Shown here: one piece after another, positions 1 to 7,193 of the stretch
How the letters are laid out: each line of letters opens with the position of its first letter
How positions within the stretch are numbered: position 1 is the stretch's first letter
NCBI GenBank assembly: GCA_900547475.1
Contig: URGW01000007.1
Coordinates: forward strand, 33,235 to 97,234
Direction of reading: 5' to 3'
Length of the DNA: 64,000 bases
From: an uncultured Clostridium sp.
Lineage (GTDB): Bacteria; Bacillota; Clostridia; Clostridiales; Clostridiaceae
Made by a program: the position numbers and the translations under genes
Notes under the pieces: model-generated
The model's input: only the letters and a program-made list of their open reading frames with translations
What the model was told of the DNA's origin: nothing
Databases searched by the model: none

Positions 1-1096
1 CTTTTCTAAATAAAGTAGAAGTTTCTGCGTATCTTATTGGAAGATCTCTATAACTGTGTTGTTCTGCATTGTAAACAGTGAATTGGAATGGGCAAGTCAT
101 TGGTCTTAAAGCCATAACTTCAGCATCTTTTTCTTCATCACCTAATACAAACATACCATCTTTATAGTGGCTCCAGTGACCAGAAGCTACGAATAAGTCA
201 TTCTTAGACATAAATGGAGTCTTAGTTAAAACGTAACCTCTCTTTTCTTCTTCATCTTCAATCCATCTTTGAAGAGTTTGGAATAACTTAGCTCCTTTAG
301 GCATGAATAGAGGAAGACCTTGACCTACTTTTTCGTCAGTAGTAAAGATTCCAAGTTCTCTACCTAATTTGTTATGATCTCTTTTTTTAGCTTCTTCTAA
401 AGCTTCTAAATGAGCATCTAAATCAGCCTTCTTTAAGAATGCAGTTCCATATATTCTAGAAAGCATTTTGTTTTTTTCGTCACCTTTCCAGTAAGCACCA
501 GCACTTCTTATAAGCTTAATAGCCTTAATGTTCTTTAACGATAATACATGAGGTCCTGCACAAAGGTCAGTGAAATCACCTATTTTATAGAATGAAATAA
601 TTTCATCTTCTGGAAGGTCATTTATTAATTCAACCTTATAAGGCTCATCTTTCATAAGCTCTAAAGCTTCATTTCTAGGAAGTTCAAATCTTTCAATTTG
701 AGGGTTTTCCTTTATTATTTTTTTCATTTCAGCTTCGATTTTTACTAAATCTTCAGAAGAGAAAGGTTTTTCTACATCAAAATCATAGTAGAATCCATTA
801 GCAATTGCAGGTCCAATAGCAATTTTAGCTTCTGGGAATAATCTTTTAACTGCAGCTGCAAGTACATGAGAAATACTGTGTCTTACTGCATCTTTTCCTT
901 CTTGAGAATCGAAAGTGCAAATTTCTAATTCACAATCTGCATTTAAAGTTGTTCTTAAATCAACAACCTTATCATTAACTATTCCACATTGAGCAACTCT
1001 TGCTAAACCTTCGCTTATAGCTTTAGCAACGTCTAAAACTGATGATCCATTTTCAACTTCTTTAATTGATCCATCTTTTAAAGTGATTTTTATCAT
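1..1096 (-). CDS. thrS: Threonyl-tRNA synthetase, N-terminal part (cut by window edge)
   Basis: This is a cytoplasmic class II aminoacyl-tRNA synthetase that charges tRNA-Thr. About 365 of an expected roughly 640 residues lie inside the window; the C-terminus runs off the left edge. The translation starts MIKITLKDGS, giving an N-terminal TGS domain (about residues 1-60). The editing (SAD) domain follows, with HSISH near residue 80 and the conserved DLCAGPH. The catalytic core then begins with ALRPMTCPFQ and YRDLPIRYAE. The ATG at 1094-1096 is preceded by a good ribosome site (AAGGGAGAT). It lies directly behind a T-box leader, so expression should follow the charging state of tRNA-Thr. Identification is firm; only completeness is unknown. 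Confidence 0.97.
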   Translation of the reverse strand, partial: MIKITLKDGSIKEVENGSSVLDVAKAISEGLARVAQCGIVNDKVVDLRTTLNADCELEICTFDSQEGKDAVRHSISHVLAAAVKRLFPEAKIAIGPAIANGFYYDFDVEKPFSSEDLVKIEAEMKKIIKENPQIERFELPRNEALELMKDEPYKVELINDLPEDEIISFYKIGDFTDLCAGPHVLSLKNIKAIKLIRSAGAYWKGDEKNKMLSRIYGTAFLKKADLDAHLEALEEAKKRDHNKLGRELGIFTTDEKVGQGLPLFMPKGAKLFQTLQRWIEDEEEKRGYVLTKTPFMSKNDLFVASGHWSHYKDGMFVLGDEEKDAEVMALRPMTCPFQFTVYNAEQHSYRDLPIRYAETSTLFRK

Positions 1097-1308
1097 TTTT
1101 ATATCTCCCTTCATTATAAATAAAATTCAAAATCTGTGATTTTGTTAATTGAGCTTACTCATCCAATTAATATGAGGATGAGTTTATTTTTATAATATTT
1201 AAGAGCTAAGCAGTAATAAAAAGAATTAAAGTAGTTGTGTAGCTGTTTTTAAATTAACTCTAAATGAAATTGCTTTACCTTAAATATCATAGTATTAATT
1301 TACTGTAT

Positions 1309-1580
1309 AAAAAAAGCTCTTCGTCGCTTTTCTTATACAAAATAGTATAGAAAAGGGACGAGAGCATTATAATTCCCGCGGTTCCACCCTTAATTGTCTA
1401 AAATAGACCACTTAAGTAAGCATCGTAACGTGATGTAACGGACTTGATTAGAGTCTCTCAGAGGTAGTCTTCAATTAATTTCATTTAAAAATACTTTCAG
1501 CTAGTGTATTTTCTCTCTGAAAATGAAGGTTTAATTTACTCGTCTCTTCATCGAATTAAAATAATTTAGAATTTTACTTA
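1309..1580 (-). promoter_or_regulatory. T-box leader (threonine) with antiterminator and terminator
   Basis: The minus strand carries the diagnostic T-box sequence AGGGTGGAACCGCGGG (about 1373-1391). It is followed by a strong terminator (stem between 1316 and 1365, then a run of T to 1309). The long stem I region contains GAGAGA/AGAGA motifs. A probable specifier ACC lies at 1463-1465, directly preceded by ACT; both are threonine codons, so the exact triplet is uncertain but the amino acid is not. Uncharged tRNA-Thr should stabilise the antiterminator and switch on thrS. Confidence 0.93.
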
Positions 1581-1586
1581 CCAATA

Positions 1587-1615
1587 ATTATAATTATCTA
1601 ATTTTGTAATGTCAA
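1587..1615 (-). promoter_or_regulatory. Promoter of thrS leader
   Basis: On the minus strand a perfect TTGACA (1610-1615) is separated by 17 bases from a perfect TATAAT (1587-1592). It is placed to start the transcript about 270 bases before the thrS start codon and just ahead of T-box stem I. Confidence 0.85.
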
Positions 1616-1706
1616 CAAATTGTAAGATAAAATATTTTACTTAACAAGTCATATTATTAAGTAAAGTAACATATATTTTATAAATAAAGTTTAAGGAGTG
1701 AGTCTT

Positions 1707-1943
1707 ATGTATGATTATAGTTCTTTAGAATTTTCTTCTTATGATTGGCTTCAATACTTTTCAAGTAGGTCCAATCATTGGGTATTAAGATATTGGAGAA
1801 ATAATGGAGAAGCATTTTTTAATAGATTTACGATAATAAGTGATAGAAGATTATTTATAATAGGGGATAAGGAGAGGAGAAATACTTACGAATTCAGAAA
1901 ACCTTCTGAAGAAGCTTTTATACAAATTAATATGAAAATATAA
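1707..1943 (+). CDS. Hypothetical small protein (78 aa)
   Basis: I do not recognise this protein. The ATG at 1707 is preferred because AAGGAG at 1693-1698 sits eight bases upstream; an earlier in-frame GTG at 1698 overlaps that ribosome site. The product is rich in aromatic residues at its N-terminus (MYDYSSLEFSSYDWLQYF) and has a basic middle. It has no membrane segment or signal peptide. It stands alone between the thrS T-box and a tRNA-Gly gene. A long imperfect hairpin (1986-2037) follows it. Confidence 0.6.
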   Translation: MYDYSSLEFSSYDWLQYFSSRSNHWVLRYWRNNGEAFFNRFTIISDRRLFIIGDKERRNTYEFRKPSEEAFIQINMKI

Positions 1944-1985
1944 AAATATATCAGATTTAATCTGTTTGTACTAGTTATGAAGATG

Positions 1986-2037
1986 GCTCAATGGGAGATT
2001 ATAATCTTTAAAATAAAGATATCATGGAGTTGAGCCT
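1986..2037 (+). terminator. Long imperfect hairpin, possible terminator
   Basis: GGCTCAA pairs with TTGAGCC at the base, with a partly paired A+T-rich interior. No clean T-run follows, so termination activity is doubtful. It is the only structure seen after the small gene at 1707. Confidence 0.35.
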
Positions 2038-2085
2038 TATATTTCTATGTTAAAAGAAAAAAATATATAAATTTTAAAAAATATA

Positions 2086-2114
2086 TTGACAAGTTCTGTG
2101 AATAGTAATATAAT
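2086..2114 (+). promoter_or_regulatory. Promoter of tRNA-Gly copy 1
   Basis: Perfect TTGACA (2086-2091), 17-base spacer, perfect TATAAT (2109-2114), about 35 bases upstream of the tRNA. This is consistent with a strong stable-RNA promoter. Confidence 0.88.
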
Positions 2115-2149
2115 CTTAATTGTCCAAAGGAACTTAATTAAATAAATAT

Positions 2150-2223
2150 GCGGGTATCGTATATCGGTAATACTCCAGCCTTCCAAGCTGGAAAGGTGGG
2201 TTCGATTCCCACTACCCGCTCCA
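2150..2223 (+). tRNA. tRNA-Gly(TCC), copy 1
   Basis: A 74-base cloverleaf: acceptor GCGGGTA pairs with TACCCGC, the anticodon loop is CTTCCAA (TCC), the T-arm contains GGTTCGATTCC, and the CCA end is encoded. It is identical to copies at 3695 and 63926. A terminator hairpin follows at 2229-2254. Confidence 0.98.
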
Positions 2224-2228
2224 AATTG

Positions 2229-2254
2229 AAGCTGTGTTTTTCACAGCTTTTTTG
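2229..2254 (+). terminator. Terminator after tRNA-Gly
   Basis: AAGCTGTG pairs with CACAGCTT around a T-rich loop and is followed by a T-run. The remaining gap to 2404 is A+T-rich with nothing else recognisable. Confidence 0.88.
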
Positions 2255-2404
2255 TTTTTTTATATTACACTAATAAAATAAATTTTTTGAATGAATTAAA
2301 AAATAGCAACAATCTATTATATATAATTTAAAAATGTTAAATCAAAAAAAGTAGTATAAATAAGAAAACTTATTACATACTACTATAATTTCAGAATTTT
2401 AATA

Positions 2405-2806
2405 TTAAAGAGCATCTATTAATAAATCTAAAGCAAGTTCCTCTAAAGTATCTACAGTATATCTGACACAACCCATTAAAGTAAATATTATATCCTCTTT
2501 TTTATATCCTTCTTTATATCTTTTAAGGTTTTTTAATAGCCTCTTTAAGGAGTTATTATGAATACCTAAAATTTGTGATATTTCTTTTGGAGAATAATAA
2601 TTTTTTGGCAGAATGCTGTACAATTTAGTTTGCATATCAACTTTATATTGAAGATCAATGAATTGATTTTGATGCGGACCATTTTTACCTCTATGATGCA
2701 AAGCACATAAATATTTGTAGTTTATCTCAATGTCAAAACCACCTTCACTTCTATGAATTATATGATGAATATCCGCTTTATTGCCACATATCTCACAATT
2801 GTACAA
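2405..2806 (-). CDS. Small HNH-motif protein with C-terminal HTH-like region
   Basis: The 133-residue protein has an N-terminal zinc-type HNH arrangement: CEICG near residue 4, then DIHHII, then CALHHRGKNGPH near residues 34-45. This resembles HNH nucleases. The second half contains YSPKEISQILGIHNNSLKRL (about residues 71-90), which looks like a helix-turn-helix. The start is probably TTG at 2804-2806, because GGGGG lies seven bases upstream and no ATG is available. It has no partner gene and sits between two identical tRNA-Gly genes on the opposite strand. It could be a domesticated mobile-element endonuclease or a DNA-binding regulator; activity cannot be inferred. Confidence 0.7.
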   Translation of the reverse strand: MYNCEICGNKADIHHIIHRSEGGFDIEINYKYLCALHHRGKNGPHQNQFIDLQYKVDMQTKLYSILPKNYYSPKEISQILGIHNNSLKRLLKNLKRYKEGYKKEDIIFTLMGCVRYTVDTLEELALDLLIDAL

Positions 2807-2966
2807 TAGATTGCCCCCTTTAATCCTTTTATTATATTATAATATAAATAGTGTGAAATATCAAATTTATAGAACTTTAAGATCATTACTATTGATTAGT
2901 TTTAGTATAAAATGTTAGTATTAATATATAATATATTATATTAAAAATTATGAAGAAGGTGATAGT

Positions 2967-3641
2967 GTGAGGCACAATTATAATTCTTTTGAGTATTGGA
3001 AGGAGTTAATTAGTGAGAATAAAACTATTAGAGGGCACATGCTTATGAATAGGATGCCTACAGATAAAAGCCTTTATATTCACACATTGATTTTCTGCAG
3101 GCAGAATGGATTAAATAATATTTGGGGTTATCTACCAGATGTTAAAGCTTTGATAGGATATATTCAATACTCTTTTTTACCTGAAGCTTTTTATATATGG
3201 ATTAATTCTAAGGATGGATCTGTACCGAGAGTTCCAATAAATACTGTAGAACAAGTAATAAGTGATGGAGAAAGAACTAAAAAAATTACTAAAGAAGAAG
3301 CCAAAAAGATGAAACAGCAAGTTACTATAATTAAGAAGTGTTGGGATTTACCTAAGAATAAATTAATGCCAGAACTAAAGAAATTTGTAAGAGATTTTAA
3401 TAGAACTTGGTATGGGGATAGTAGTGAATTTTTATATTTTAAAATTTTTGAAAAACCTGAAGAGCTAGGAAGATTTGTGCTAGATTCAAGTTATATGTCA
3501 AATAGTGAGGAATTGTTTAGAAAAGAAAATACTGAAGATATAACAGAATGGTTAGACTTATGTAAAAATGCTACTACTAATAAACAGGCTGGAGAAAAAT
3601 TTAGAAATATATTGCAAAAAAATCTTACTGAAGTAATATAA
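2967..3641 (+). CDS. Hypothetical protein (224 aa)
   Basis: I do not recognise the family. The start is a GTG with AAGGTGATA just upstream. The soluble product has no signal peptide or membrane segment. The middle is Lys/Glu-rich (about residues 95-125), probably helical. Several aromatic clusters (WGYLPDV, FYIWINSKDG, FLYFKIF) suggest a folded alpha/beta domain. The stop codon is seven bases before the -35 box of the second tRNA-Gly promoter, so the gene and the tRNA operon are packed end to end. Confidence 0.65.
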   Translation: MRHNYNSFEYWKELISENKTIRGHMLMNRMPTDKSLYIHTLIFCRQNGLNNIWGYLPDVKALIGYIQYSFLPEAFYIWINSKDGSVPRVPINTVEQVISDGERTKKITKEEAKKMKQQVTIIKKCWDLPKNKLMPELKKFVRDFNRTWYGDSSEFLYFKIFEKPEELGRFVLDSSYMSNSEELFRKENTEDITEWLDLCKNATTNKQAGEKFRNILQKNLTEVI

Positions 3642-3647
3642 AAAAAC

Positions 3648-3676
3648 TTGACAGTATAATTAGTATTTATTATAAT
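3648..3676 (+). promoter_or_regulatory. Promoter of tRNA-Gly/tRNA-Lys operon
   Basis: Perfect TTGACA (3648-3653), 17-base spacer, perfect TATAAT (3671-3676). The -35 box begins six bases after the preceding stop codon. Confidence 0.88.
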
Positions 3677-3694
3677 TATTACTGTCAAGAATAT

Positions 3695-3768
3695 GCGGGT
3701 ATCGTATATCGGTAATACTCCAGCCTTCCAAGCTGGAAAGGTGGGTTCGATTCCCACTACCCGCTCCA
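3695..3768 (+). tRNA. tRNA-Gly(TCC), copy 2
   Basis: Identical over all 74 bases to the copy at 2150, anticodon TCC, CCA encoded. It is the first gene of a two-tRNA transcript with tRNA-Lys. Confidence 0.98.
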
Positions 3769-3781
3769 TTTAAATTTTTAT

Positions 3782-3857
3782 GCGCTATTAGCTCAGTTGG
3801 TAGAGCACCTGACTCTTAATCAGGGTGTCCCCGGTTCGAACCCGTGATGGCGCACCA
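3782..3857 (+). tRNA. tRNA-Lys(CTT)
   Basis: A 76-base cloverleaf: acceptor GCGCTAT pairs with ATGGCGC, the anticodon stem-loop is CCTGA-CTCTTAA-TCAGG giving CTT, and the T-arm GGTTCGAACCC and encoded CCA are present. It lies 13 bases after tRNA-Gly in the same transcript. Confidence 0.98.
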
Positions 3858-3861
3858 TTAA

Positions 3862-3893
3862 AAGGAAGTAATTAAGTTACTTCCTTTTTTTAT
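3862..3893 (+). terminator. Terminator of tRNA-Gly/Lys operon
   Basis: AAGGAAGTAA pairs with TTACTTCCTT and is followed by a T-run. A single consensus DnaA box (TGTGGATAA, 3923-3931) lies downstream; its density here is compatible with chance. Confidence 0.92.
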
Positions 3894-4055
3894 TCTTTAG
3901 GAAATTATATTTACTAAAGAATTGTGGATAAATTTAAAAAGTAGCAGAAACACATAGTCCGCGAAGTAGATTTTGGTTTATAAATAAATTTTTAAAATTT
4001 ATATTTAATAAATCATAAAATTTTACAATAAAATATTATAGTAAAAATTTTTTAG

Positions 4056-4084
4056 TTGACATTAATTTATTAATTTGATAATCT
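4056..4084 (+). promoter_or_regulatory. Promoter of SAM-I riboswitch transcript
   Basis: TTGACA (4056-4061), 17-base spacer, TAATCT as a partial -10. The start would fall about 15 bases before the riboswitch P1 helix. Confidence 0.6.
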
Positions 4085-4107
4085 TATTAATGAAAATTGA
4101 AAAAGAA

Positions 4108-4268
4108 CTTATCAAGAGTGGTGGAGGGACTGGCCCTATGAAGCCCAGCAACCTGTCGTAAGTGACAAGGGACAAGTGATAAGTGACAAGTTATTAAATT
4201 TTAGCTTGTTACTTGGAATTTGTTACTTGCCACTAGTAGAACGTGGTGCTAAATCCTGATAGATGAGA
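4108..4268 (+). promoter_or_regulatory. SAM-I (S-box) riboswitch with enlarged P3 arm
   Basis: The core S-box signatures are present in order: CTTATCAAGAG, GGTGGAGGGACTGGCCC, ATGAAGCCC, CAGCAACC, GGTGCTAAATCC and GATAGATGAG. The P3 arm between CAACC and GGTGC is about 90 bases long. It is built from short repeated AAGTGACAAG-like units that fold back on TTGTTACTTG-like units. A terminator follows at 4295, so S-adenosylmethionine should switch off the transporter gene. Confidence 0.95.
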
Positions 4269-4294
4269 GAAATATATGTAGTTTTAGTAGTTAT

Positions 4295-4322
4295 GCTTCT
4301 GAGTTTCTCAGAAGCTTTTTTG
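4295..4322 (+). terminator. Expression-platform terminator of SAM-I riboswitch
   Basis: GCTTCTGAG pairs with CTCAGAAGC around a TTT loop, then a T-run. It lies between the aptamer and the ribosome site of the next gene. Confidence 0.92.
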
Positions 4323-4352
4323 TTTTAAAAATTAATGTAGGAGGAATTAATA

Positions 4353-5666
4353 ATGAACAAGAGAGGAAATGTATGGGCATTATTACCGTTACTTGTATTT
4401 ATAATTGTTTATATAGGATCAGCTTTATTAGCTAAAGATTTTTATACAGTTTCGATAATAGTTCCATTTTTAGCAGCAACATTAGTGGCGCTAGTAATGA
4501 ATAGAAAAGTAAATTTTGATGAGAAAGTAGAGATATTCTGTAAGGGAGCCGGAAATACTAATATTATTTTGATGATATTAATATTTATACTGGCAGGAGC
4601 TTTTGCAGAAGTTGCAAAATCAATGGGTGCCGTTGATTCAACTGTAAATTTAGGTTTATCTATACTTCCGAGCAATATAATGATTGCAGGTATATTTGTA
4701 ATTTCTTGCTTTATATCATTATCGGTTGGAACATCAATGGGAACAATAGTTGCGCTAGTTCCAATTGCAGTTGGAGTTGCTGAAAAAACAGGAATACTTA
4801 CAGCTATTGCTGTTTCAGCAGTAGTTTGTGGATCTATGTTTGGTGATAATCTATCTATGATTTCTGATACAACTATTGCAGCAACTAGAACTCAAGGATG
4901 TGAAATGAAAGAGAAGTTTAAAATGAACTTTAAGATAGTATTACCAGCAGCTATCATCACAGCATTTATATTTGTATTAATATCAAAAGGTGGATCAATA
5001 ACTAGCGTTGAAGCATTGGATTATAGTTTAATTAAAATAGTTCCTTATATAGCAGTTATAGTTGGAGCATTAGTTGGTTTAAATGTTATTGTAGTTTTAT
5101 TAGGTGGAATATTAATAGCAGGAGTTATAGGATTCATTGGAGGAAGTTTTGATTTATTAGGATTTTTTGGAGCAATAGCTACTGGTATTGGAGGAATGAG
5201 TGAACTTATAATAATATCAATTTTAATTTCAGGAACTATAGAAATAATAAAATATAATGGTGGAATTGATTTTATAATAAATAAAGGATTAAAAGGATTT
5301 AAGAGTAAAATGGGAGCAGAGCTTGGAATTGCAGCTTTAGTAAGTTTAGTAGATATTTGCACAGCTAACAATACAGTTGCAATAGTTACAGTGGGTCCTA
5401 TAGCAAAAGATATATCAGATGAAGTTGGGCTTGAGCCTAAGAGAGTTGCAGGTATTATGGATATGTTTGCATGTGTATTTCAAGGAATCATACCATATGG
5501 AGCACAGCTTATATCTGCAGCAGGATTAGCAGCTCTTTCACCTTTTGCAATAATGAAGTATTTATTTTATCCATATTTAATGGGTATTTCAGCTATTATA
5601 GCGATAGTTTGGTATCATAGAAAAGGTAATAAAAGTGTTTCACTTAAAGAAGAAAAAGTAGTTTAA
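4353..5666 (+). CDS. NhaC-family transporter, probable methionine (MetT-type) transporter
   Basis: A 437-residue integral membrane protein of the NhaC Na+/H+ antiporter superfamily with about eleven hydrophobic segments. It contains SVGTSMGTIVALVP (about residues 127-140) and GSMFGDNLSMISDTT, which are typical of the family. The ATG at 4353 has an AGGAGG site. The family name suggests Na+/H+ exchange. However, the SAM-I riboswitch directly upstream argues for a sulfur-amino-acid substrate: NhaC-type proteins under S-box control were predicted as methionine transporters (MetT) by comparative genomics. The substrate is therefore inference from regulation plus family. The gene is monocistronic with its own terminator. 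Confidence 0.88.
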   Translation: MNKRGNVWALLPLLVFIIVYIGSALLAKDFYTVSIIVPFLAATLVALVMNRKVNFDEKVEIFCKGAGNTNIILMILIFILAGAFAEVAKSMGAVDSTVNLGLSILPSNIMIAGIFVISCFISLSVGTSMGTIVALVPIAVGVAEKTGILTAIAVSAVVCGSMFGDNLSMISDTTIAATRTQGCEMKEKFKMNFKIVLPAAIITAFIFVLISKGGSITSVEALDYSLIKIVPYIAVIVGALVGLNVIVVLLGGILIAGVIGFIGGSFDLLGFFGAIATGIGGMSELIIISILISGTIEIIKYNGGIDFIINKGLKGFKSKMGAELGIAALVSLVDICTANNTVAIVTVGPIAKDISDEVGLEPKRVAGIMDMFACVFQGIIPYGAQLISAAGLAALSPFAIMKYLFYPYLMGISAIIAIVWYHRKGNKSVSLKEEKVV

Positions 5667-5670
5667 AAAT

Positions 5671-5702
5671 TAAGAGTTGCTGAAAGCAACTCTTAATTTT
5701 TT
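5671..5702 (+). terminator. Terminator after the SAM-I-controlled transporter gene
   Basis: AAGAGTTGC pairs with GCAACTCTT and is followed by a T-rich tract. It may also serve the convergent ispF. Confidence 0.9.
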
Positions 5703-5720
5703 ATTAGAAAAGTTAAGTTA

Positions 5721-6191
5721 TTAATTGAAAAGTAGGCAAATAGCTTGAGAAGAAATTCCAAGACCTTCTCCAGTAAAACCAAGGCCTTCCTCTGTAGTTG
5801 CTTTAACATTTATTTGGTCTAATGTTATATTTAGAGCAGATGCAATATTTTCTCTCATTGTAGGTATATGTGGAGCCATTTTAGGTTTTTGAGCAATTAT
5901 TGTTGCATCTATGTTTCCAATTTTATAATTATGTTTATTTAATAGATTACCTACATGTTTTAATAATTCAATACTAGATATTCCTTTATATTTAGAATCT
6001 GTATCTGGAAAATGCTTGCCGATATCCCCTAAGGCAGATGCTCCAAGTAAAGCATCCATTATTGCATGCACTAATACATCAGCATCTGAATGACCTAATA
6101 AACCAAGTTCATAAGGAATTTTAACTCCGCCTAGAATCAAATCTCTTTCTTCGACTAATTTATGTACATCATATCCCATTCCTATTCTCAT
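5721..6191 (-). CDS. ispF: 2-C-methyl-D-erythritol 2,4-cyclodiphosphate synthase
   Basis: This cytoplasmic enzyme of the non-mevalonate isoprenoid pathway cyclises CDP-methylerythritol 2-phosphate to the 2,4-cyclodiphosphate. At 156 residues the length is normal. The metal ligands are visible in GYDVHKL (Asp and His at residues 8 and 10) and in [18 protein letters not shown]. The C-terminal [12 protein letters not shown] is also family-typical. The ATG at 6191 has a GAGGTGA ribosome site. It is convergent with the NhaC-type gene; no other isoprenoid gene lies next to it here. Confidence 0.97.
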   Translation of the reverse strand: MRIGMGYDVHKLVEERDLILGGVKIPYELGLLGHSDADVLVHAIMDALLGASALGDIGKHFPDTDSKYKGISSIELLKHVGNLLNKHNYKIGNIDATIIAQKPKMAPHIPTMRENIASALNITLDQINVKATTEEGLGFTGEGLGISSQAICLLFN

Positions 6192-6271
6192 TAAATCACC
6201 TCGTAAACTTTTTTAAATATATTTTATCACAAGATTGAAATATGAATATAATAAAAATGGGATATTTATAA

Positions 6272-6460
6272 TTAATAGTTGGAAGTTTTTCTATTGTTAT
6301 ATAAAGATGTCTTCTTGTTACTGGATAATTTTATTTTATTTGGTAATATAGTGGTTAGCTTTGAGTAAAGCTTATAAAAAAATAAAACGACTTTAGAATT
6401 AATCCTTTTTCTTTTGAATATGAAATCGATGTAAATCACATTATCTTTATTATATTTCAT
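6272..6460 (-). CDS. Small basic hypothetical protein (62 aa)
   Basis: The translation begins MKYNKDNVIYIDFIFKRKR and is strongly basic with little predicted globular core. The internal ATG at 6460 is chosen because GGGGGAG lies just upstream; the earlier in-frame ATG at 6472 has no ribosome site. The N-terminal YIDFxFKRKR pattern is, from memory, shared by small clostridial proteins of unknown role, but I cannot verify this here. It lies upstream of ispF on the same strand with 80 bases between. It may be a real small gene, but evidence is modest. Confidence 0.5.
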   Translation of the reverse strand: MKYNKDNVIYIDFIFKRKRINSKVVLFFYKLYSKLTTILPNKIKLSSNKKTSLYNNRKTSNY

Positions 6461-6587
6461 AAACTCCCCCATATAACTTATATTAAAATGTATTAATGTT
6501 TTTTTAATGCTTTATGTTATAATATATGTAGAAAAAATTATATATGTACAAAAATAGAAAAATATTATTAATTTAGGGGTGAAATGA

Positions 6588-7178
6588 GTGGGAAAGTTTA
6601 GAAGAGTATTTGGAATTGTATTAATACTTATAGGTGTTGGAATAATAGCAAATGTTGCTTATAAAAAAATAGTAACATCGCACAAGCAAAATGAGCTATT
6701 AGAAGCATTTGAAAGTCAAATAGCAGACGCTAAAAATGAAGAAACTAGTGAACCAGTAAGTTTAGAAGCAATAAATGGGTATACTCCGGTAGCTATAATG
6801 GAAATACCATCAATTAAATTAAAACAACCAGTTGTTGATGGAATTACAGAAGATGTAATTAAATATTTTTTAGGAAGATTTCCAGATTCAGCGATGCCAG
6901 GAGAGGTTGGAAATTTCGCAGTAGCTGGACATAGAGTTTCAGATTTTACAGATGCATTTATAAACTTGTATAAAGTTAAGGTTGGAGATAAAGTTATTGT
7001 TACAACTAAAAATGGAAGATATACTTATGAAGTAGATAGTAGTTTTATAGTTGATCCTGACCAAGTTGAAGTTTTGGATGAGGCAGATTATGAGAAAATG
7101 ACTTTAATAACATGTACTATAGGCTCTAAACGAAGGGTAATAGTAACAGGAAAATTAATAGAAAGAGAAGATTTGTAA
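6588..7178 (+). CDS. Sortase, probably class D
   Basis: A membrane-anchored cysteine transpeptidase of 196 residues. An N-terminal hydrophobic anchor spans about residues 7-24. The catalytic triad is visible: His in AGHRVSD (about residue 110), Cys in TLITCT (about residue 179) and Arg in SKRRVIV. The layout and length fit class C/D housekeeping-type sortases, which attach or polymerise LPXTG-like proteins at the cell wall. The start is GTG at 6588, with AGGGGTGAA eight bases upstream. The next gene starts 15 bases after its stop, so they are probably co-transcribed. No substrate with a sorting signal is visible nearby. Confidence 0.9.
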   Translation: MGKFRRVFGIVLILIGVGIIANVAYKKIVTSHKQNELLEAFESQIADAKNEETSEPVSLEAINGYTPVAIMEIPSIKLKQPVVDGITEDVIKYFLGRFPDSAMPGEVGNFAVAGHRVSDFTDAFINLYKVKVGDKVIVTTKNGRYTYEVDSSFIVDPDQVEVLDEADYEKMTLITCTIGSKRRVIVTGKLIEREDL

Positions 7179-7193
7179 TTGTTGGAGGGAAGA

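Noticed and set aside
3491..3769. A 92-codon minus-strand reading frame with MERVVGIEPTFPAWKAGVL at its start
   Set aside because: Its first part is the antisense translation of tRNA-Gly(TCC), a well-known artefact, and the rest overlaps a better-supported gene.
5045..5371. Long minus-strand frame inside the NhaC-type gene, and similar antisense frames inside copA, groEL and pcrA
   Set aside because: Shadow frames of strongly conserved genes; no ribosome sites and low-complexity hydrophobic products.
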